A program made the translations under genes and the position numbers. DNA of 64,000 bases. Source: Streptomyces sp. MMG1533. Lineage in GTDB: Bacteria > Actinomycetota > Actinomycetes > Streptomycetales > Streptomycetaceae. This document shows positions 58,195 to 64,000 of the stretch, one piece after another. The first letter of the stretch is position 1; each line of letters begins with the position of its first letter. Where the stretch lies: NCBI RefSeq assembly GCF_001279775.1, contig NZ_LGDG01000001.1, positions 248,001-312,000 on the forward strand, written 5' to 3'. The notes beneath the pieces were generated by a model. That model saw nothing but the letters and a program-made list of their open reading frames with translations, was not told the origin of the DNA and ran no database searches.

Positions 58195-58206
58195 TCAGGG
58201 CACTGA
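58195..58206. promoter_or_regulatory. Palindrome TCAGGGCACTGA, candidate PcaV operator before pcaI
   Basis: The outer TCAG/CTGA are inverted, and on the minus strand the sequence reads TCAGTGCCCTGA, sharing TCAGTGC with the three repeats at 58328-58375. An AT-rich ATTATTT directly beside it could be the leftward -10 region. It is about 43 bp upstream of the pcaI ATG. Confidence 0.55.
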
Positions 58207-58327
58207 TTATTTCAGCGAGGTGTCCTTCACGCTGCCACCGGAGGGGCGAGGCGTCAAGACCCAGGAGAAATACGAGGTCAGTTCACATGTGCGTGCCGCA
58301 GACAGTCGAGTCGCCGCCCGGTATTGT

Positions 58328-58375
58328 TCAGTGCACCAACGAATCAGTGCATCAATGAATCAGTGCATCAACGCA
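58328..58375. promoter_or_regulatory. Three 16-bp tandem repeats (TCAGTGCAYCAACGAA), candidate PcaV sites
   Basis: Units TCAGTGCACCAACGAA (58328), TCAGTGCATCAATGAA (58344) and TCAGTGCATCAACGCA (58360) follow directly. They end 19 bp before the ATG of the MarR gene, over its probable promoter, which suggests autorepression by several bound dimers. Confidence 0.7.
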
Positions 58376-58394
58376 TACGACCTCGGGAGCGCAG

Positions 58395-58862
58395 ATGGCC
58401 GCGCTGGACCTCACGACCCACCCCGGGCACCTGGCCCGGCGGCTCCAGCAGGCGCACTACCTGCTGTGGAACACGATGGTCTCCGAGGAGATCACCTCGC
58501 CGCAGTTCGCGGTCCTCAACGCGCTCGTCGGGGAACCGGACCGCCTGGACCAGCGGACCGTCGGGGAACGCGTGGGGCTGGACCGGTCGACCATCGCCGA
58601 GGTGATCAGCCGGCTCGGCCGGCGCGGGCTCCTCGACAAGGTGCGCGACCCGCAGGACGGCCGCCGCTTCCTGCTGCGCCTCACCGAGGAGGGCCTGCGC
58701 ACCCACCGCAAGCTGACCGTGCGCACGGCCCGGATGAACCAGGTCTTCCTGGCCCCGCTCTCCGCCGAGGAGCAGACCGTGTTCTTCGACCTCATCCGGC
58801 GCGTCTCGGACGCGGCCGAGGGGCTCCGCAACCCGACGGAACCTCTTGTCACCCAGCGCTGA
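58395..58862 (+). CDS. pcaV: MarR-family regulator of the pca operon
   Basis: MarR-type repressor (155 aa) divergent from pcaI. The winged helix shows TVGERVGLDRSTIAEVISRLGRRG and the wing DKVRDPQDGRRF. In Streptomyces the divergent MarR gene of the pca operon is PcaV, released from DNA by protocatechuate; the same gene order here supports that assignment. The tandem 16-bp repeats upstream and the related palindrome before pcaI are its likely sites. Confidence 0.88.
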   Translation: MAALDLTTHPGHLARRLQQAHYLLWNTMVSEEITSPQFAVLNALVGEPDRLDQRTVGERVGLDRSTIAEVISRLGRRGLLDKVRDPQDGRRFLLRLTEEGLRTHRKLTVRTARMNQVFLAPLSAEEQTVFFDLIRRVSDAAEGLRNPTEPLVTQR

Positions 58863-58929
58863 ACCGCAGCCCCGGGCCCGCCGCTCGAACCCGCTGCTTG
58901 AACCCGCAGCCCCGAACCCGCTCAGCGGC

Positions 58930-59937
58930 TCACGACGCCTTGGCGAAGACCACCCACACCTGGCCCTTGGCGAAGTTCACCGGCGTACCGCCGCTGGTCG
59001 TGAACTCGGTGCCCTCCGCGGCCTCCGGCCGCGACCAGTTCACGTCGTAGGCCCGGCCGTCGCGCAGCACCTCCGCCTTCCCGGAGCCGACGGTCTCGGT
59101 GTACGGCGTGTTGTTGCCGAGGAAGTCGTAGAAGGCCGACTCGCGCACCTTCACGTACTGCACGACGACCGTCGCCGGTGCCACCCGCTTCCCGTCGCTC
59201 GTCACGGTCGGCGTCCCGTCCATCGACACCAGCCAGCGGGACCGGTCCGCGGACCAGGTGAAGGTGAAACTCGCCGACGGGTAGCGCACGGTCCGGGAGG
59301 TCTCCGGCTGCCCGCCGGAAGGTGCGGTGCCGTAGTGGAAGCCGGTGGTCAGCGCGTCTGTGCCGGGAGCGGCGGACAGCAGCCGGTCCGGGCGCAGGAA
59401 GAGGTTGTGCGGTGCGGACCTGTCGGTGCCGCGGTAGTAGGCGCCGGACACCTTGCCGGGAGTCTGCACGACCAGCGGCGCGTTGTTGATCAGCGGCATC
59501 AGCTTGCCCTGGGCCCCGGAGAAGGCCAGCGTCGGCTGCTCGAACTGGCGCAGCAGCTCCAGGTCCGACTCGCGGGCGCTGCGCACGGGCCCGACGGCCT
59601 TCGGCAGCTTGGTCGCGTAGAGGGCCATCAGCCGGCTCATCCCGCCCTCGACCTGCTCGGCGTACACGATGTCGGCGGAGTTCAGGCCCGTCTGGGGCCG
59701 CGCCGTGCGGGCGTTGTCGATCTTCACGGCGAGTACGGAACCGGCGGCGGCGCCGCTCTGGCTCCCGCCGCCGCTCTCGGTGGGCGTGCGCAGCTGTCCG
59801 CGCCCGTCCTCGACCGTGCCGCGTCCGCCCGTACAGCCCGCCACCAGCGAGGCGGTCGCCGCGACGGCGAGCAGCGCCACCGCCGTAGCAGCGCGCCGCG
59901 TGCGCGCTCCGTGTCCCATGCTCACCGTGGCCACCAT
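58930..59937 (-). CDS. DUF3048 (YerB-like) lipoprotein
   Basis: Secreted lipoprotein (335 aa). After a basic start and hydrophobic stretch the lipobox is LVAGC. The YerB-type domain begins LAVKIDNARTARPQTGLNSADIVY and continues with VEGGMSRLMALY and GPVRSARESD, followed by the C-terminal DUF3048_C part (TFTWSADRSRW). The function of the family is unknown. The gap before it (58863-58929) has imperfect GAACCCGC repeats. Confidence 0.88.
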   Translation of the reverse strand: MVATVSMGHGARTRRAATAVALLAVAATASLVAGCTGGRGTVEDGRGQLRTPTESGGGSQSGAAAGSVLAVKIDNARTARPQTGLNSADIVYAEQVEGGMSRLMALYATKLPKAVGPVRSARESDLELLRQFEQPTLAFSGAQGKLMPLINNAPLVVQTPGKVSGAYYRGTDRSAPHNLFLRPDRLLSAAPGTDALTTGFHYGTAPSGGQPETSRTVRYPSASFTFTWSADRSRWLVSMDGTPTVTSDGKRVAPATVVVQYVKVRESAFYDFLGNNTPYTETVGSGKAEVLRDGRAYDVNWSRPEAAEGTEFTTSGGTPVNFAKGQVWVVFAKAS

Positions 59938-60001
59938 TCTCTTGCCATTGATTGTGCGCTTATAAGTTCATTCGTGGCCATACCCGATCGAATCTGATTA
60001 C

Positions 60002-60018
60002 CGGCGTTTACTACGCCG
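60002..60018. promoter_or_regulatory. Inverted repeat CGGCGT-N5-ACGCCG upstream of the alcohol dehydrogenase gene
   Basis: Perfect 6-bp arms in the otherwise AT-rich divergent gap between the DUF3048 and alcohol dehydrogenase genes. It is a possible operator for either. Confidence 0.4.
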
Positions 60019-60109
60019 ATCGGCCCAGGTGCGGTGGTTCGCCGGGTGGAGTTCGGGTACCCGGGCGCAACGCAGACCGGACGCGCCGATGTGAACTGGG
60101 GAGCGTGCG

Positions 60110-61300
60110 ATGAAGGCAGTGACCTGGCAGGGCAAGCGGGACGTGCGGGTGGAGAACGTGCCCGATCCGACGATCCAGGAGCCGACGGACGCCGTCATCC
60201 GCATCACCTCCACCGGGCTGTGCGGCTCCGACCTGCATCTGTACGAGGTGCTTACCGCGTTCATGACACCAGGCGACATCCTCGGTCACGAGCCGATGGG
60301 CATCGTCGAGGAGGTCGGCGCCGGGGTGCCGGACCTCGCGGCCGGCGACCGGGTCGTGGTGCCCTTCCAGATCGCCTGCGGCAACTGCTGGATGTGCATG
60401 ACCGGACTGCCGACGCAGTGCGAGACCACCCAGGTCACCGGCGAGGGCATGGGCGCCGCCCTCTTCGGCTACACCCGCCTGTACGGCTCCGTACCGGGCG
60501 CCCAGGCCGAGTACCTGCGCGTCCCGCAGGCGCAGTTCGGGCCGATCAAGGTCCCCGAGGGCCCGCCCGACGACCGCTTCGTCTACCTCTCCGACGTCCT
60601 GCCCACCGCCTGGCAGGCGGTCGCCTACGCGGACGTCCCGCAGGGCGGCAGCGTTGCCGTGCTGGGCCTAGGGCCCATCGGCGACATGGCCTGCCGCATC
60701 GCCCAACTGCGCGGCGCCGGGCGGGTGTTCGGCGTGGACCTGGTGAGCGAGCGGCTGCGCCGGGCACGGTCGCGGGGTGTGGAGACGTACGACCTGCGGA
60801 GCCTGGACAACGAGAAGGAACTCGTCCAGGCGATCCGCGACGAGACGGACGGCCGCGGCCCCGACGCCGTGATCGACGCCGTGGGCACCGAGGCCCACGG
60901 CAGCGCCGCCGCCCGCATGGCCCAGCAGGCCTCGGCCCTGCTGCCCCGGAAGATCGGCGGGCCGTTCGCGGAACGCTTCAGCGTCGACCGGCTGGCCGCC
61001 CTCCACACCGCCATCGAACTGGTCCGCCGGGGCGGCACGCTCTCACTCGTCGGTGTGTACGGCGGCATGGCCGACCCGCTGCCGATGCTCACGATGTTCG
61101 ACAAGCAGATCCAGATCCGGATGGGCCAGGCGAACGTGCGCCGCTGGAGCGACGAGATCCTCCCGTACCTCACCGACGAGGACCCCCTCGGCGTCGACGA
61201 CTTCGCCACCCACCGGCTGCCGCTCAGCGAGGCGCCGCACGCGTACGAGATGTTCCAGCGCAAGCGGGAGGGCGCGGTCAAGGTGCTGATGACGCCGTGA
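60110..61300 (+). CDS. Zinc-dependent alcohol dehydrogenase (formaldehyde dehydrogenase-like)
   Basis: MDR-family zinc dehydrogenase (396 aa). The catalytic zinc ligands are CGSDLHLYE and GHEPMG, the structural zinc cysteines are in ACGNCWMC plus TQCE, and the NAD-binding fold is VLGLGPIGDMACRIAQL. The long insert and the motif order are those of glutathione-independent formaldehyde dehydrogenase-type proteins, but the substrate is not certain. It converges on the DNA ligase gene with a gap of one base. Confidence 0.9.
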   Translation: MKAVTWQGKRDVRVENVPDPTIQEPTDAVIRITSTGLCGSDLHLYEVLTAFMTPGDILGHEPMGIVEEVGAGVPDLAAGDRVVVPFQIACGNCWMCMTGLPTQCETTQVTGEGMGAALFGYTRLYGSVPGAQAEYLRVPQAQFGPIKVPEGPPDDRFVYLSDVLPTAWQAVAYADVPQGGSVAVLGLGPIGDMACRIAQLRGAGRVFGVDLVSERLRRARSRGVETYDLRSLDNEKELVQAIRDETDGRGPDAVIDAVGTEAHGSAAARMAQQASALLPRKIGGPFAERFSVDRLAALHTAIELVRRGGTLSLVGVYGGMADPLPMLTMFDKQIQIRMGQANVRRWSDEILPYLTDEDPLGVDDFATHRLPLSEAPHAYEMFQRKREGAVKVLMTP

Positions 61301-61301
61301 G

Positions 61302-62369
61302 TCAGGAGGCGCCGAGGATCTCGCCGAGGTCGTAGCGCACCGGCTCCTCCAGTTGTGCGTACGTGCAGCTCTCGGGCGTCCGGTCGGGGCGCCAGCGGCG
61401 GAAGCGGGCCGTGTGCCGGAAACGCGCACCGTTCTCCATGTGGTCGTAGGCCACCTCGGCCACCCGTTCCGGCCGCAGCGGCACCCAGGAGAGGTCCTTC
61501 TTGCCGGACCAGCGGCTGGGCGCCCCGGGCAGCCGGGCCGTCTCGTGCGCCGCCTCCTCGGCCCAGGCCGCCCACGGGTGTCCCCCGACGTCGTCCATGC
61601 GCAGCGGCTCCAGCTCCTCGACCAGCTCGGCGCGCCGCTTCATGGGGAACGCGGCGGAGACGCCGACGTGCTGGAGGGCGCCGCGGTCGTCGTACAGGCC
61701 GAGCAGGAGCGAACCGACCACCGGGCCGCTCTTGTGGAAGCGGTAGCCCGCGACCACGACGTCCGCGGTCCGCTCGTGCTTGATCTTGAACATGGCCCGC
61801 TGGTCCTGGAGGTAGCGCACGGTGAGCGGCTTGGCGACGACACCGTCCAGGCCGGCTCCCTCGTACTGCTCGAACCACTGCCGCGCCACGTCGATGTCGG
61901 TCGTCGCCGGCGCCACGTGCACGGGGGCCGTCGCGTCGGCCAGCGCCGTGGTCAGCAGCGCGCGCCGGTCGCCGAGCGGCGCGTCCAGCAACGAATCGTC
62001 CGCCAGCGCCAGCAGGTCGAAGGCCACGAACGAGGACGGCGTCCTCTCCGCCAGCATCCGCACCCGGGAGTCCGCCGGGTGGATGCGCTCGGTCAGCGCG
62101 TCGAAGTCCAGCCGCCCCTCCCGGGCGATGACGATCTCCCCGTCCAGCACGCACCGCGCGGGCAACCGCTCCTTGAGCGCCGCCACCAGCTCCGGGAAGT
62201 ACCTGGTGAGCGGCTTTCCGGTACGGCTGCCCAGCTCGACCTCGGTCCCGTCGCGGAACACGATCGCCCGGAACCCGTCCCACTTCGCCTCGTAGTGCAT
62301 GTCCGGCGGAATCCTCGCCACCGACTTGGCGAGCATGGGCTTCACGGGCGGCATCACCGGCAGATCCAT
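61302..62369 (-). CDS. ATP-dependent DNA ligase (LigC/LigD ligase-domain type)
   Basis: DNA ligase (355 aa). The adenylated lysine is K29 in YEAKWDGFRA, with RTGKPLTRYFPEL, LDGEIV and DGVVAKP as the following nucleotidyltransferase motifs and FKIKHERTADVVV as the last motif; an OB-fold follows. It acts in double-strand break repair by end joining or in excision repair. ATG 62369 is chosen; a GTG at 62384 is the alternative. It is divergent from a LigD-type polymerase gene, so the two activities that make up LigD elsewhere are here separate. Confidence 0.92.
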   Translation of the reverse strand: MDLPVMPPVKPMLAKSVARIPPDMHYEAKWDGFRAIVFRDGTEVELGSRTGKPLTRYFPELVAALKERLPARCVLDGEIVIAREGRLDFDALTERIHPADSRVRMLAERTPSSFVAFDLLALADDSLLDAPLGDRRALLTTALADATAPVHVAPATTDIDVARQWFEQYEGAGLDGVVAKPLTVRYLQDQRAMFKIKHERTADVVVAGYRFHKSGPVVGSLLLGLYDDRGALQHVGVSAAFPMKRRAELVEELEPLRMDDVGGHPWAAWAEEAAHETARLPGAPSRWSGKKDLSWVPLRPERVAEVAYDHMENGARFRHTARFRRWRPDRTPESCTYAQLEEPVRYDLGEILGAS

Positions 62370-62443
62370 GCTCCGATTCTGCACGCGTACGCCCCGAAAC
62401 GCCCGGTGTGCGAGGTGTGCGCGGTACGCCTACCGTGGCTCGC

Positions 62444-63508
62444 ATGGGCGAAGCGGTGGAACTGGAGGCAGGCGGCCGGACGGTACGGCTGTCCAGCCCG
62501 GACAAGGTCTTCTTCCCGGAGCGCGGCTTCACCAAGCTGGACCTCGCCCGCTACTACCAGGCCGTCGCCCCCGGCATCCTGCGCGCCCTGCGCAACCGCC
62601 CCACCACCCTGGAGCGCTACCCGGACGGCGTGAACGGCGAGTCCTTCTTCCAGAAGCGGGCGCCGAAGAACATGCCCGACTGGATCCCGACCGCGCACAT
62701 CACCTTCCCCAGCGGCCGCAGCGCCGACGAGATGTGCCCCACCGAGGAGGCCGCCGTACTGTGGGCGGCCCAGTTCGGCACCCTCACCTTCCACCCCTGG
62801 CCGGTGCGCCGCGACGACGTGGACCGCCCCGACGAACTCCGCATCGACCTCGACCCGCAGCCCGGCACCGACTACGCCGACGCGGTCCGCGCCGCCCACG
62901 AACTGCGCGCGGTGCTCGACGAGTTCGGCGGCCTGCGCGGCTGGCCCAAGACGTCCGGCGGCCGGGGACTGCACGTCTTCGTGCCGATCGCACCGAGCTG
63001 GACCTTCACCCAGGTCCGGCGCTCCGCCATCGCCGTCGGGCGGGAGATGGAACGCCGGATGCCGGACCACGTCACCATCAAGTGGTGGAAGGAGGAGCGG
63101 GGCGAGCGCATCTTCGTCGACTACAACCAGACGGCCCGGGACCGCACGATCGCCTCCGCCTACTCCGTACGGCCGCGCCCGCACGCCCCGGTCTCGGCGC
63201 CTCTGCGCTGGGCGGAGGTGGATGAGGCGCATCCCCGGGACTTCGACATCGCGACCATGCCCGCGCGCTTCGCCGAACTCGGCGACGTGCACGCGGACAT
63301 GGACGACCACGCCTTTTCTCTCGAGGCACTCCTGGAACTGGCGCGCCGTGACGAACACGATCACGGGCTCGGTGATCTGCCGTACCCGCCCGAGTATCCG
63401 AAGATGCCGGGAGAGCCCAAGCGGGTACAGCCGAGCCGGGCGAAGAAGGGGGAGCCCTCGCCGGCAGCCCCGCCGGAGGCACCCCCTTCGGGACCTACAG
63501 CTCCTTGA
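62444..63508 (+). CDS. LigD-type polymerase/primase domain protein
   Basis: DNA polymerase of the archaeo-eukaryotic primase superfamily (354 aa) that fills ends in non-homologous end joining. The DxD metal motif is LRIDLDPQ, the SGxxGxH-type motif is KTSGGRGLHVFVP, and FVDYNQ is the third. The C-terminal 45 residues are proline-rich. ATG 62444 lies 7 nt after TACCGT (62431-62436), so the transcript may be leaderless; no Shine-Dalgarno is seen. No Ku gene lies in the window. It overlaps the convergent DUF1080 gene by 14 bp. Confidence 0.92.
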   Translation: MGEAVELEAGGRTVRLSSPDKVFFPERGFTKLDLARYYQAVAPGILRALRNRPTTLERYPDGVNGESFFQKRAPKNMPDWIPTAHITFPSGRSADEMCPTEEAAVLWAAQFGTLTFHPWPVRRDDVDRPDELRIDLDPQPGTDYADAVRAAHELRAVLDEFGGLRGWPKTSGGRGLHVFVPIAPSWTFTQVRRSAIAVGREMERRMPDHVTIKWWKEERGERIFVDYNQTARDRTIASAYSVRPRPHAPVSAPLRWAEVDEAHPRDFDIATMPARFAELGDVHADMDDHAFSLEALLELARRDEHDHGLGDLPYPPEYPKMPGEPKRVQPSRAKKGEPSPAAPPEAPPSGPTAP

Positions 63509-64000
63509 TGCGGATGTCCCGGTACGAGATCACGTCCGTCGTGCCGTGCACCTGGAGCCCGAGGTAGCCGGAGGCGAACCGCCGCCCGTCCGTGCCCGGG
63601 TCGTCCGCACGCGGTGGCGTGAACTCCTGACCGCCGATGTTGTCGAACTCGTTGATCAGCACGCCGTTGCGGTAGACCGAGTAGTGCTGGTCGACCACGC
63701 GGATCTCGTAGTCGTTCCAGGTGCCCTTCCGGGTGACGCCGGCCCCGGCGAGTCCCACCCGGTCGAAGCCGTAGACCGAGCCCGTCTTGTACATGTCCCC
63801 GTCGGGCCGGTCGAGCACCTGCACCTCGTGCCCGTACTTGATGGCGACCCACTCAGGCCGCGACTCCTCCGGGTGGTCGTGCACCCACGGGAACCGCACG
63901 AACACACCGGAGTTGGCGTTGCCGGTGCCCGGGGCGTCGTCACGCCACTGGAGCCTGAGCGAGAAGTCGGCGTACTTGCGCTGCGGGTACCACAGCATGC
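63495..64000 (-). CDS. DUF1080 family protein (3-keto-disaccharide hydrolase type), 5' end outside window
   Basis: At least 168 codons of a concanavalin-like beta-sandwich protein. LWYPQRKYADFSLRLQW, NSGVFVRFP and GYLGLQVHG are typical DUF1080 motifs, and the frame continues to the right edge. DUF1080 proteins bind or cleave (3-keto)glycosides. The N-terminus, including any signal peptide, is not visible. Confidence 0.88.
   Translation of the reverse strand, partial: MLWYPQRKYADFSLRLQWRDDAPGTGNANSGVFVRFPWVHDHPEESRPEWVAIKYGHEVQVLDRPDGDMYKTGSVYGFDRVGLAGAGVTRKGTWNDYEIRVVDQHYSVYRNGVLINEFDNIGGQEFTPPRADDPGTDGRRFASGYLGLQVHGTTDVISYRDIRIKEL

Overview
The window is chromosomal DNA of a Streptomyces or a very close relative. 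GC is very high with strong third-position GC, GTG starts are frequent, genes are packed with ATGA/GTGA overlaps, only one in-frame TTA (bldA-type) leucine codon was noticed, and the catabolic and regulatory families are typical of soil actinomycetes. The pcaV-pcaIJFHGBL order at the right is the one known from Streptomyces.

Layout. (1) 1-12106: a glycan-use locus. A leftward operon (PfkB kinase, Tat/lipoprotein sugar-binding protein, two permeases, GH2 hydrolase) diverges from a DeoR regulator, GH4 glucosidase, GH38 alpha-mannosidase and GH29 alpha-fucosidase. (2) 12273-17825: sulfotransferase facing an ATP-grasp ligase, a translationally coupled metallophosphoesterase/phosphopantetheinyl transferase pair, a 79-aa protein and an alpha/beta hydrolase. 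(3) 17904-20022: XRE regulator plus ImmA/IrrE-like metalloprotease gene carrying the TTA codon, divergent from a ligand-binding domain that has no HTH. (4) 20127-25733: a hydroxyproline catabolic cluster (three-part D-hydroxyproline dehydrogenase, deaminase, epimerase, GntR regulator) with a shared putative operator before three of its transcription starts. (5) 25845-32285: an SsuABC-like importer, an IclR regulator, and a VanA/VanB-like Rieske oxygenase system with a 56-aa Cys/His protein between its two components.

(6) 32587-34285: an orphan Rhs tip (5'-truncated) and a small orphan on the opposite strand. (7) 34429-39123: LacI regulator and secreted GH78 rhamnosidase with three AACGTT-centred operator candidates between them. 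(8) 39142-43979: a strong terminator, decayed gene pieces containing a 49-bp exact copy of part of the next gene, an MHS-type transporter, a Tat-exported phospholipase C and a scramblase-like protein. (9) 43986-47736: EamA and PAP2 membrane proteins divergent from a TetR regulator across six 16-bp tandem repeats, then a DUF2510 membrane protein. (10) 48112-50796: a large LuxR-like ATPase/TPR protein without its HTH. (11) 50798-58862: an SDR and the complete protocatechuate (pca) branch of the beta-ketoadipate pathway with its MarR regulator. (12) 58930-64000: DUF3048 lipoprotein, zinc alcohol dehydrogenase, an ATP-dependent DNA ligase and a LigD-type polymerase as separate divergent genes, and a DUF1080 protein cut by the right edge.

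Functionally the window is mostly carbon scavenging: glycan side chains (mannose, fucose, rhamnose), hydroxyproline, phospholipids and lignin-type aromatics. The Rieske system could yield protocatechuate from vanillate-like methoxyaromatics, which the pca operon would take to succinyl-CoA and acetyl-CoA. No rRNA, tRNA, CRISPR array or intact insertion sequence was seen.
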